Origin: Polychytrium aggregatum
Lineage: Eukaryota; Chytridiomycota; Chytridiomycetes; Polychytriales
Direction of reading: 5' to 3'
Assembly: GCF_025602895.1 (NCBI RefSeq)
Contig: NW_026516260.1
Coordinates: 1-64,000 of the forward strand
DNA: 64,000 nucleotides
Within the stretch, counting starts at the first letter, position 1. Every line of letters starts with the position of its first letter. The translations under genes and the position numbers were made by a program. Below the pieces are notes generated by a model. The model was not told the DNA's origin, searched no databases, and saw only the letters and a list, made by a program, of their open reading frames with translations. Below are positions 12,801 through 23,024 of the stretch, one piece after another.

Positions 12801-15592
12801 CATTTGAATCGGCGCCGTGTATCCCTTGGCTTGCTGCCGATGCACTCTTCATGATGCCCTGCGCTTTAAATCCAGCGGATGACTGGCTTTCCTTGTCTCT
12901 GGCACTAGCACTAGCACTAGCACTGGTGCTGCCTTCGGATGGCTCTCGGCTCTCGGCCCGTCGCTTTGGCGTCACCGGCCGAGGAATCGTGGCGCTTATC
13001 TTGGCACTCTTCATTTCAAACATCTGGGCTGCATTCTTGACCGATAACTGCCCACCAAGCCCGATTGCTACATTCTCTCCGTCAGATGTGAGAGCCTCTG
13101 AGGCGTTGAGGCTGGTGTTTTTGTCTTGGTCTTCCGTCGGTCCGTGCGACTCGACTGAGCGGATGGCCTTGTTTGATGTGGCCTCCCGCTCCTTGGCCAT
13201 GTACAAATGTATTTGCTCATCAGGTAGCTGCCGAAGCTTGGAGGGCTTGATGTTGCCTTCGGTGGTGGTATTCGGTAAGACATTGGATGATGCTTTGCCC
13301 GCTGGCTTGGTTGCACTAGTGGGATTGAATGGACTTCGGAGCCCGCTGGTTTCGGCTGGCGCATCCTTGTGCTGAGCGATCGTGCCCTTGGGTGGACTCT
13401 CGCCACTTGTCTCGACTTTGCCAGGCTCGATATGCGAAAGCAAGTGATGTGCCAACGCAACGTACTCGTTGAGGACATCGTCTCTGCCCAGCGACTCCTG
13501 TTGGCTTTGTGAGCCGGAATTCAGTCGTGACCGCATTGCGACATCGTGCTTGGATGCGTCGGAATGGGAATCCGTCGGAGGTGTTTCCAGACCGGCGAGA
13601 CGATACAAACTGCTCATCGACCCAACCCCATGCACCACTGGCATATCGCTGATCTGAGCCGGAACGATCGACTCTTGGCTTGGCCGCTCGGTTCCAACTG
13701 AATGACCGCTGGACGCTGGCGCTGGCGCTGCCGACCGGCGCGGAGAACCGACCTGGCGCCTGAGACCATCGGCGACAGCTCGGTTGTCTTCAGCTCGAGA
13801 CGCCGCGCTGCTATCCAAGTTGAGCGACGTCTCGCTGTGGGCCTCCTGCGAAACAGCCAAAAGCAATTGGCAATTAGGGAGGGCCTGATCTGTCATTTCC
13901 GAAATGCCGCTGGGTTTCTTGGGAGATCATTGCAAGGATAAGCAAGGGAGGCCTGCGGGCGATCCGGAAAGTCACTCGATGGGCGGTGGACTCGGCAGGC
14001 ACCCAACGTACCTTGGACGGTGAAAGTCGCTCAAAGTCACCTGTGACATTTGTTGCGGACCGCGGCATAGCGACCTTTTGCTTGAGCTCGTGATGAAAGA
14101 GTTGCTGGATATGCTGCAGCTGTTCGTGAAAGTCGTGATGGGTGTGTTCGTGCCTTGTCGGGTCCGGGGTGACCGGGCTAGGTGTCGACGGTGGAACGAG
14201 CCGGTTGCCGTGGGAGCCAACGACGTCCGTCGAGTCTGCAGCAAGATGCGGAGTCGATTCAAAGTGTGCCTCGATGCTAATGTTGTGCGTGGGCGAGGAA
14301 GCCTTGGATTCGGAAAGTAGACTCTCGATGCTCTTGGCCTTGCCCAGCTCTCCCTCCCCTTTGGCCGGCGGGTTCTTGGAGAGCTTGCGCTGTGCCTGCT
14401 CCGAGTCCTCCACCTTGGAAGTGCGCGAATAGAACGACGAGAACAGCGCCCGGGCCATGTCGACCGAGTCGAGCTTCTCCTTGGATCCCTTGCTACTGTC
14501 GAGCTTTTCCTTGGAGCCCTTGCTGTTGTCGAGCTTTTCCTTGGAGCCTTTACTACTTTCGCGCTTCTCCTTGAGCTTACTACTGGAGCCTTCGACTTTG
14601 TCCCTGGGCTTGGGCTCGTCTTTGCTCCGGATGCTCCTGGGTGAAGACTTTTCCGACCCCGAGGCAGAGTGGCCCTTCTTATCCCAGAACCACGGGAGAT
14701 GGTGCGACTTGGACTCGGTCTCGCTGGCAGAGGACTTGAGGACGTGCTCTTGCACGAGCTGAGCGGCCTTGCTGTCCTTTTGCTTCATCTGTTCTTGGAA
14801 CTGCTTGATCGGAACCAGCTCAACGCCACTGGCGAGGAACTTTGGCGAGGCCTGCGCCAGCGGTGGATGGGGCTTCACTGGCTGTTCTGGGGGAGCTGGA
14901 AGATTGACGCTCCTGAGAAACACCGACCCAGGACTCTGCAGTATGGGCGACTCGACCACGGGCCCGTCGGGGTCTGTGGGCTCCCACCACTCGTTTTGCG
15001 GCCACCGCTGGTCGAGATCGGCGGCGCTGCCGACAAGGCTCTCGGAATCCATATCGATGTCGACGCCGTCGTCGTCGTCGTCGTCGGGCACCGGGACCCC
15101 GCTCAAGATGCGCGAAATAGACTCCATCGTGACGGTGCCGTCGTCCTCCATGACCGAGGACATGGCCTCGACCTTTCTCGCCTTGTCGAGGTAGTTGGTG
15201 ACCGAGACTCGCACAACCGTGAGGATTTTGAGGGTGTTGAAAGGGAAGTTGACCTCATGGCTCCGGAGGTCGGTGCAGCCCGTGACGACGTCGGCAATGA
15301 TGTCGCTGAGAGTCTCGACAAAAGGGTTGATGTCGGTCTGGAAACCGCCTATCTGCTCCTCGAGCTGAAAGCACTCTTCTTGGATAGTGGCCCATTGCTC
15401 CGCCAGGGTGGTGCCGGCGTGTGGATGCCGATAGGCCGTTCCCACGTTCACCAGCCGTGTCGAGCCCGCCGACTGGCCCGCGTGGATGCGGCAAATGTCC
15501 TGAAAAATCTGAACCAGAACCTGAGCGTCCTGGGCGATCCTGTCGGGCAGCGAGCCCGCAGGGCCGGCCAGAGGCGGCGGCGGACGGAACAT
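9814..15592 (-). CDS. Large FHA-domain protein (about 1512 aa)
   Basis: Seven exons in consistent phase: 14012-15592, 12732-13845, 11761-12563, 11189-11360, 10910-11042, 10382-10678, 9814-10252. The N-terminal third is an unrecognised helical region followed by acidic and Lys/Ser-rich linkers, including three copies of a ten-residue unit ending SKEKLDS (near 14470-14580). A forkhead-associated domain spans exons 3-5: FTLGRHNANN, VVSRVHLQIWEKDGR, VFIRDMGSNAGTFHNGTR and SGDYIQLGKDY. The GRH arginine, the SRVH serine/histidine and the NGT asparagine are the usual phosphothreonine-binding positions. The FHA core resembles Dma1-type domains, but I see no RING finger. Exons 6-7 add a Lys/Glu-rich helix and a ~150-residue folded-looking tail (YNSDFDINNPKTHSLYP, YIIIIKHPNSREQRFFG) that I do not recognise. 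The exon 2/3 junction (acceptor CCAAAAG) is the weakest; a split into two genes is not excluded. Confidence 0.72.
14470..14580 (-). repeat. 30-bp coding repeat in the FHA gene
   Basis: Three 30-bp units encode a Lys/Ser-rich decapeptide (core KGSKEKLDS). It is in frame and the copies differ only slightly. Confidence 0.85.
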
Positions 15593-16390
15593 GCTCGGCA
15601 GCGAAAAGCAGCAAGCTTGGGCCTTGGAGATGTGAATCGATGCTTGCGCGGTACTGGAAGAGACGGCCTTCTTGGCAAAGTCAAGGTTGCGGGCGGCTCA
15701 GCCATAGTGTTAAGCGAGTACCCAATCACCGCTGCTGACGACATTCATTGTTTTGTTTGGCAAAGATGCCGGCCAGGCCACCGCACCCAACGAACGACCA
15801 TCGGAAGCTGATTGCATCGGTTGCAACAACAGCGGCAACAACAGCGGCAACAACAGCGGCAACGCAGTCAGCCCTGCTCACATCGTGCCCCAGCTTGCGC
15901 GACTGAGATGGCCAATGAACGACCGCTGGTTGGCCGGATCAAGGCTATCAAGTGTCAAGCACATCCGTCTGGTGAGGGAGGCATATTGGGACATCCCAGC
16001 AGGGCCCTGAACGCATTCGGATGAATAGTGGCCCAGGCCAGACATGCCAGTCGGCATCAGACAGACACTAGCGAGGCGAGCCCGTCGCATGCAGTTGACT
16101 GTTTGTCGACTGTTTGTCGACTGTTTGTCGGCGGTGGAAGGTGGCCCAAGAAGGTTTTGGAGCGACACCTGGCTTGTAGTGTGTTTGGACATGAACCCAG
16201 ACCAAGGCAAATATTTCCGCTGGCATGGTCGAAGCGACCGAGTCGACTTTTCGCTGGAGATGGCGCAGAATATTCCGGCAGACAGCACAGGGGGTCTTTA
16301 AGGACCGGGAGTCGCCCATCGAGGAGCCCCATCATCAGCACCTCCAACCAGGCATCCTCGCTTCGTGAACCGCTCGATCCTCAAGAAACC
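15593..16390. promoter_or_regulatory. Divergent region between the FHA gene and CDA-A
   Basis: About 800 bp. It contains three copies of a CAACAACAGCGG-like 12-mer (15826-15862) and three copies of CTGTTTGTCGA (16098-16130). No convincing gene. Confidence 0.55.
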
Positions 16391-18834
16391 ATGCTCCTTC
16401 TGGCACCCGCTGTCCTCACCCTCCTCGGTGTCGCCACGGCGACAAGACTCCCGCATCAAGCCAGCAACTCCCATGGCTTGGCCAAGCGTGCCACCCTCCA
16501 GATTCCTCCTCCGATGCCTGCTCGTGAGTTGTGCGGGAGATGTCGCTGTCCCTCGGGATGTCTCACCATCGCATCTGATCCACCTCGCTGTTGTCTCATC
16601 GCATCCGATCTGCATCCAATCGACCAGAGTGGCCCTCGATCGACCAGACCAACTTCATCACCGGCAATCTGCTGACCGATCCTCTTGTGCAAGAGTGAGT
16701 CGCTGTCGCTGTGCTGTCTCGCAGCAGTGTGCCAATGCGGTGTGGTGCGGTGCGGTGTGGTGCGGTGCGGTGTGGTGTGAGTGCGGGTGATCTGGTGTGG
16801 GAAACATGACATGATGTGATCTGGTGGTGATGCGGTGACTTGCTTGCCGTCACCCTGTATCCCACACCCATCTCTGTTCTCCTGTTCCGTCATTTGGTTC
16901 TCTCTCCATCGGGCCGATTCGAGTTGCTAACCGGACTGTGATCGATGCGATTGCGATTGCGATCGGGTCTGGCTGTGGTCGGTCAGTGCCCTTGCCTATG
17001 TCCAGTCGGTGGTTCCAGCCTCGCTGTTGAACATCCCTCCGTCAACCTTCGTCAGCGGAGCCACAGTGAAGTACAACTCAGATGGTACGGAGTGAGACTG
17101 TGGCGAGTGGGCTGTGGGTTGATCGCTTCCAGCAGGCAGCAACGGACTGGGCCTGGGTCGGCCATGGCCGGCCAGGCTTCCCGGCACGCTCTCGATGTCG
17201 GCTCTGGCTGGTATCAGCCATGATCGACCATGATTGACTTTGCCCAAGTGTGCCCGAGTGTGTTTGATCATGATGTTGCCACACCGCGATGCTCACACCA
17301 CCATTCCCACACTATTGCTCCATCGCACCGACACCACCACACCGACACTCTCGCACAGTCAATGCCAACTGCTACTGGCCATACAACCTCTGTGTCCGCA
17401 CTGCCGCTGGAAACGGCTATCAGGCCGATGTCTACACCTGCCCTCAGCCCGGCACCTGGGGAATCTCCTTTGACGACGGACCCACTGTCGATCCCGTCAC
17501 CCACGACGACTCGGCCGCCATCCGTGCCCAGCTCGACAAGATGAACATCAAGGGAACCTTCTTTGTGGTTGGATCGAACGTCATTCAGAACCCCCAGATT
17601 GTCCTGGACGAGTACAACGACGGCCACCAGATCGGCGTCCACACCTGGACACATCATCCGCTCACAGCTTGCACCAACGAGCAGATCGTTGCCGAGATCA
17701 AGTACGCCGAAGCAGCCATCTACAACGCCACCGGACAGGTTCCGAACTTTTTCCGTCCTCCCTATGGCGACATTGACGACCGAGTGCGTGCCATTGCAAA
17801 CGCTCTTGGATATACCGTCACGATTTGGAGTCAAGACGATCTTGCGGCCGACCAAGACACCACTAGTGCTGCGATCGGCCAGAGCTTGATCAACAGCGCC
17901 ACTTCGACCTGGCTGTCCAACTCGTCTGCCAGCTTTGTGTCGCTCAGCCACGACATCACACCGTTCACCAGCAGCGTCATCCTCGGGATTCTTCAGTATG
18001 TCGACGCCAACCGTGCAAGCATCAAGCTGAATATCCAAGCCGTCGGTACATGTGTCAATCAGCCCTGGTACCGATCCGGATCTAGTGGAGGCGGCTCCGT
18101 TCAACCCAGCGGAGGTATTCAGCCCAGCGGAGGTATTCAGCCCAGCGGAGGTGTGCCACCCGGTGGTAGTGTGCAGCCCAGTGGAGGTGTTCAACCCACA
18201 GGAGGTGTTCAACCCACGGGAGGTGTTCAACCCACTGGTGGAGTCCAACCCACTGGTGGAGTTCGGCCCACTGGTGGAGTCCAACCCACTGGTGGAGTCC
18301 GGCCCACTGGTGGAGTTCGGCCCACTGGTGGTGTTCGGCCCACCGGCGGTGTTCAGCCCACTGGTGGTGTGCAGCCTGGTGGTGGTGATCAGCCCGGAGG
18401 AGGTGGTCAACCTTCAGGTTCGTCTGGCTCCCTCCCCCACCACATGGCGATTTGAACTGATCTCCATCCCGTAACGAGAACAGCTTTGTGGGATATTCTT
18501 TTTCGTATGGCAGCCCCGACGCCGTATCTTTACGTGCTCGGCCTTTTCCTTTATACACTGAACCACGATGCACAAATCATCACAATCTAACACCATCATC
18601 TTTGACACAGGTTCGACTCAAGCCACCGCTACCTCCACGGCCTCCTCGACGACACCCTCTGCTTCCGGTGCTGCGACTGTTGGCCCAAGCTCTGGCTCCG
18701 CCTCTGGATCCTCTTCGGCAAGCAATACTCCCAAAGCCCTCGCTTCCGGCGCCACTGCGATGACCACTCCTCTTGCGTCGCTGCTCACCGCTGCTGTGGT
18801 CGGCGCCGTGATGGCAATTGGCTTCCGTGTCTAA
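16391..18834 (+). CDS. Chitin deacetylase CDA-A (CE4), with hexapeptide-repeat stalk and GPI tail
   Basis: Five exons, 16391-16523, 16628-16694, 16987-17084, 17359-18417 and 18611-18834, give 526 residues. After a signal peptide (LLLAPAVLTLLGVATA) and a short pro-like segment with PPPMP, the NodB/CE4 domain carries all five motifs: SFDDGP (D138, D139), HTWTHH (H194, H198), RPPYGDIDDR (R232), a TIW...DD strand and SLSHD (H297). The aspartate and two histidines should bind the catalytic metal. CE4 chitin deacetylases turn chitin into chitosan at the cell surface. Unlike its four paralogues it has a stalk of about 18 tandem GG(V/I)(Q/R)P(T/S) units and an extra intron before the Ser-rich GPI-type tail (LLTAAVVGAVMAIGFRV). 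The exon-4 donor (GTTCGT) is weak; read through, the protein would end at 18455 without the GPI tail. Confidence 0.88.
16738..16782 (+). repeat. Short GCGGTGTGGT array in CDA-A intron 2
   Basis: Repeated TGCGGTG/TGGTGCGG units in the second intron. The same array, same length, recurs in CDA-C at 23378-23422. Confidence 0.8.
18087..18400 (+). repeat. 18-bp coding repeat (hexapeptide stalk) in CDA-A
   Basis: About 18 tandem 18-bp units encode GGVQPT-like hexapeptides. The repeat stays in frame throughout and is absent from CDA-B, -C, -D and -E. Confidence 0.92.
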
Positions 18835-19950
18835 GCTCTATTGCTTCGGCAGCCCTAGTTGCTCGATACCGCATTAATAGTGACATTTGGAGAAGAGGAG
18901 TTGTCGTTCTCGACTATACCCGCCATGCGATCTCGACTGGAGCGCTTGTAAAATTGAACGAGACACCCTGCGTTTGTCGCTTTTGCTTCTGAGTGAATAC
19001 AATATACGTTCATCATCCATGATGACCACATATCCCATGGCTCCGGGGAGGGGGCGCATCACCAGCGGCATCGGATGCGCAATATATCGACAGGCAGAGT
19101 CCATCGGCATGCAGAGTATATCGGGAGCAAGGGCAGCGTGGCTGACTCTCGATGAGACCGACGATGGCCACTGTTAGCGGATCATAGCCCTTTTCCTCAA
19201 ACCAATATCTCGCCTATGCTATGTCAAGAACGAAACGGGACAGCGCCCGACCACGATCCTCCTGGTCCGTTCGTCTGTCCGCACCCCCCCCCACTTCGTT
19301 TGACGGCAGCGACAGACCCCAGCCGCGTGAGCATCGGTGTCTCGCACCCACAAAGGCCCCTTTGCTTCGCCAAGATTCGCCCATTCCATTTTGTTGATCC
19401 CTCCTTGTTTGGCCTTTCTGTCGTGCAAGCATGTGTGCGCCTGTGCTCTCGCTTTCCTTCCAGCTTGCTCGGCCCCTTGCTCGGCTCCCTGCCCCTCCCC
19501 ACCGGCAAGACGGCCGCGTCCTGTCGCCCAGACGCAAATGTTTGGCGTCGGTGCCAGGCACAGCGCGTCCGCGTCGCGGTTCGGCCGACCCCTGTGCGCG
19601 CTCCGCCGCGTGCCGCGTCAGCGCGTTGCTGCGCGGCCAGGCGGGGGGCACAGCGCCACCGTGCGGGTGCGGGCCGCGGCAAGCAAGGCAGCGAGGCAAG
19701 GCAGGGAGGCAAGACAGCGGGCCGGCGCACTGTTGGTGTGGCTGGGTTCAGTGGAATGTTCCACTCGATATGTTGCCGAGCGAGGCCGCCGCCGCCGAAC
19801 GTGGGTCGCCCTTTTAAATACGCCGGCAATCCGCCTCTTCGTCGCGACATCGCCCTCATTCGCTTCTGGCCTTCGCGACCTGTCTTCGCTTTCTATCCAA
19901 GCCCCGCAGCTCCCTCTTCCATCCATCGCACAAACCTAATCTCTGCACAT
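18835..19950. promoter_or_regulatory. Intergenic region and promoter upstream of CDA-B
   Basis: About 1.1 kb, GC-rich in its second half. Long overlapping ORFs here have no recognisable domain and look like composition artefacts. A TATA-like TTTAAATA lies at 19813-19820, about 130 bp before the CDA-B ATG. Confidence 0.5.
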
Positions 19951-21800
19951 ATGCATACCTCTGCTCTTCGACCCTGGGCTCTGGCCCTCGTGGCCCTGGC
20001 TCCTCTCTCGAGCGCCGCTCCTGCTGGGCACGACCTGGCTGCTCTGAACACTGGCGGCCACTTGGCCGTCAACCTCGACGCCTCGGCGCCTTCGCTTCAG
20101 ATCCCTCCCCCGATGCCTCAGGGTAAGCCTGCGTTAGCACAGTCGCATCGGTGCCGTCGTCGCAAACACCTCGCACATGAGCACATGGCTTTGCGCTGGC
20201 GGTGTTTGTCCTGACCCCTCTCCCCTGCGTCTCCCCTCAATCACATCTTGGCGATTGGTCCCCCTTCCAGCCTGGCCTCCCGTCGATCAGCTGCATTTCA
20301 TTCCCGATTCGTTCCTCACGGACCCGCTGGTTCAAAAGTAAGCGTCTTGCTGCGGCTCGTCCCAGATTTCAGCGTGGTCGCTGCTTGGTGTTGAAGAACG
20401 CCGACACTCGCTCCCTACTCTTGTCGACTGCTTCGAATTTCCCGCCTGACTCGACCTCTGTTATTAGTGCCCTGGCTTATGTGCAGGCCGTCGTCCCAGC
20501 CAATCTGCTCAATCTCCCTGTGTCGACCTACATCAGTGGTCCCACCGTCAACTACACTGCCGATCGTGAGTTTCTTCCACAATCCCTCCAGTGTCCACTT
20601 CGCATCCCTCGGGTCGGGCTCGCTGTGTTGGAGAGGGGAGGGCAGGCTGTGGGCCATTCCTGCGTCTGGTCCGGCGCCGGGCCGCTTGCCTGGTCGGCAG
20701 ATCGGTCTCTGTCTTGTCCTCGACGCCGTCCCTGCGACGCCACCCTTGCGTGTGGCGGCCATGGGCTGTGTGGGCCGCTGCACCGCATCCTTGTCGAACG
20801 ATATATGCCATGCCCAATGCTTAAACCCAAACCACACACCATCTAACCCGCTCAATCCTCTCAACATGCTCTGTCGCTCGTCTGGACTTGGTCCGCAGCC
20901 GTCGCCAACTGCTACTGGCCCAAGACCCAGTGCGTCCGCACCACCGCCACTGCAAACTACCAGGCCGATGTTATTCAGTGCCCTCAGCAGAGCACCTGGG
21001 GCCTCGCCTTTGACGACGGACCAACCAACGACACCGTCAACCACTACGACTCCATCTCCATTCGCCAGCAGCTCGACAAGATGAACATCAAGGCCACCTT
21101 CTTCATCGTCGGCACCAACCTCATCATTCGCCCGAACATTGTCCTGGACGAGTACAACGACGGCCACCAGATCGGCGTCCACACCTGGACCCACCACCCG
21201 CTCACCGCTTGCACCAATGCCCAGATCGTGGCCGAGATCAAGTACACCGAGGCCCTGATCTACCAGACCATTGGCAAGGTGCCCAACTTCTTCCGTCCTC
21301 CCTATGGCGACATTGACGACCGTGTCCGTGCCATCCTGAGCGCCCTTGGCTACACCATCACCATCTGGAACAAGGATGACTTTGCCGCCGACCAGGCCAC
21401 CACCTCGGCCACGATTGAGAAGGGCCTGGTCAACAACGTCACCTCGCAGTGGCTCCTCCCCAATCAGCCTGGATTCGTCTCCCTCAGCCACGACATTACC
21501 CCGTTCACCAGCGAGGTTGTCCTTGATTACCTCAAGTACATTGACACAAACCGCGCAAGCATCCCCCTGACCATCGAGCCCGTCGGAACCTGTGTCAACA
21601 TTCCATGGTACCGCGCCAACTCGACTATCGTCGCTTCGTCCACCACTTCCTCCGGAGCTTCCGCCACAGCCACCAATGGCAATGGCAGCGGCTCGCTGAA
21701 CAAGTCTGGCGCTGCTTCGGTTAGCGCCATGACGGCCAACACCATTGCTGCTGTCTTTGGAACCGTTGCTCTCGGCCTCGTTGTCATGCTTGCCCAGTAA
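19951..21800 (+). CDS. Chitin deacetylase CDA-B (CE4)
   Basis: Four exons, 19951-20122, 20271-20337, 20468-20565 and 20899-21800, give 412 residues. It has a signal peptide (MHTSALRPWALALVALAPL), the shared PPPMP and DPLVQ segments, then a complete CE4 domain: AFDDGP, HTWTHH, RPPYGDIDDR, TIWNKDD and SLSHD. The C-terminus is a Ser/Thr/Ala-rich spacer and a hydrophobic GPI-type tail (TIAAVFGTVALGLVVMLA). Exons 2 and 3 are 67 and 98 nt with the same phases as in the other four paralogues. It is the most divergent of the A-D array (for example QSTWGLAFDDGP) and shows no sign of recent conversion with its neighbours except for a short identical run around the DEYNDGHQIGVHTWTHH block. Expected role: surface chitin deacetylation. 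Confidence 0.92.
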
Positions 21801-23024
21801 TGCCGCGGGGAAAAGAGAGGAACGAAGAAACCAGGCAGCTTGCATGCACGCTTGCCCTCCACACACATATTTAAGCTTTTTATCTCCGGGGACCCTACTC
21901 TCTAAGCCATGATGCATTGGTTTGTTGTTGGGTTTGCACTTGATTATTGGCGGCTGCCAGCCCGTTTCATTTCCTGGTCGTTATTTTTACTGGGCCGGCC
22001 TTGGGCTTCCCCTCCCCCTTCCCCTCCCTTCCGAACCCTGCCTTGGCACTACTCTAGAATCGATGATTTTCATTCGTTTTGCTTTACTATTTTTTGATAC
22101 TGGTGAGGGTTTTCCGTTTCGCCTTCTCCGATCTTCACGGTCTTTATTTGGGCATATGCAAGTGTGTTCCGACACGTCTCGTCTGGGCTCGTCGCCCATC
22201 GGGTCGTTGCGAGAGACGATACGATGCTTGCCGAGCCGAAAAGCAAACACTACACTCAATCCTCATATTCATATTCATATTCGTATTCATGAATCGATTT
22301 GACCTTCCACAACGAACATTGCGGGTCCCTTGGGACTGCGGTGTTGGGTCTCGGGTCTCGGGTCTCGGGCGGTGCAAGGATGAGCAAGACCCCCTGGTCG
22401 TATGGCTCAGCGACGGGCCACATGTCTGCTGGTGCAGTCGGTGGCGAGGCCAAGGAGCCGGACGAGACGGTGGTGGTGGAGGAGACTTTGCGGCTCTCCA
22501 TGATGCATGCAGACCGAGGCGGGGGCGATTCATCGCGAACGGCATGTCGCCTGCTGGGCAGCTGGTCGTCATCGAGGCGAACCGATGCAACGGGATCCGG
22601 GCTGGGTGTGCCCCGTGAGCCTGTCCAAGGTCCACTCCAGGCCGGGGAGATGGCCTCTCCGATCACCCGCCCGCCCGAGACGATAGGCGGTGGGGCGGTG
22701 GCAAGCAAGGAGCAAGAAGGGCGCAAGACGGATGCAAGGCCGGCGGAGCTGGGTTTCCAAGGACCCAACCAGATGCGAGCGACTTTTGGCTTTGCTTCGA
22801 CTCCTCAGAGCCCTTCGGGCTGGCGGAGGATTGAACCTCGGGTGGGCCTGTCTCCACTGTGAGACGACCAGGCATTGCGGGGCAGGCTGGTCTCCCAGGG
22901 GATGCAGCTCTGTGTCATGGAGTGGGCCTATAAATCGATATGGAGCAGCTCCATCAGCTTCTTGGGCCAAACCTTTCATGAACAGGAGCCCAGATCGCCC
23001 TCGACCACAAAACGAATCAACGAC
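21801..23024. promoter_or_regulatory. Intergenic region and promoter upstream of CDA-C
   Basis: About 1.2 kb. Only GC-skewed ORFs without recognisable domains. A good TATA box (TATAAAT) lies at 22929-22935, about 95 bp upstream of the CDA-C start. Confidence 0.55.
22929..22935 (+). promoter_or_regulatory. TATA box of CDA-C
   Basis: TATAAAT, 90 bp before the CDA-C ATG at 23025. Position and sequence fit a core promoter; not tested. Confidence 0.5.

Noticed and set aside
17268-18410. Long minus-strand ORF (380 codons) antisense to CDA-A
   Set aside because: Mirror of the CE4 coding frame and the hexapeptide repeat; the same antisense ORF appears opposite CDA-B, -C, -D and -E, as expected for a codon-bias shadow.
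19216-20214. Plus-strand ORF of 332 codons upstream of and into CDA-B
   Set aside because: Only its end is coding (CDA-B exon 1 from ATG 19951). The upstream part is GC-rich promoter and has no signal peptide or domain.
22795-22880. tRNA-like sequence on the minus strand (GAGGTTCAATCCTC resembling a B box and T arm)
   Set aside because: No matching acceptor stem or D arm; the putative anticodon stem has a six-base loop. Probably chance similarity.
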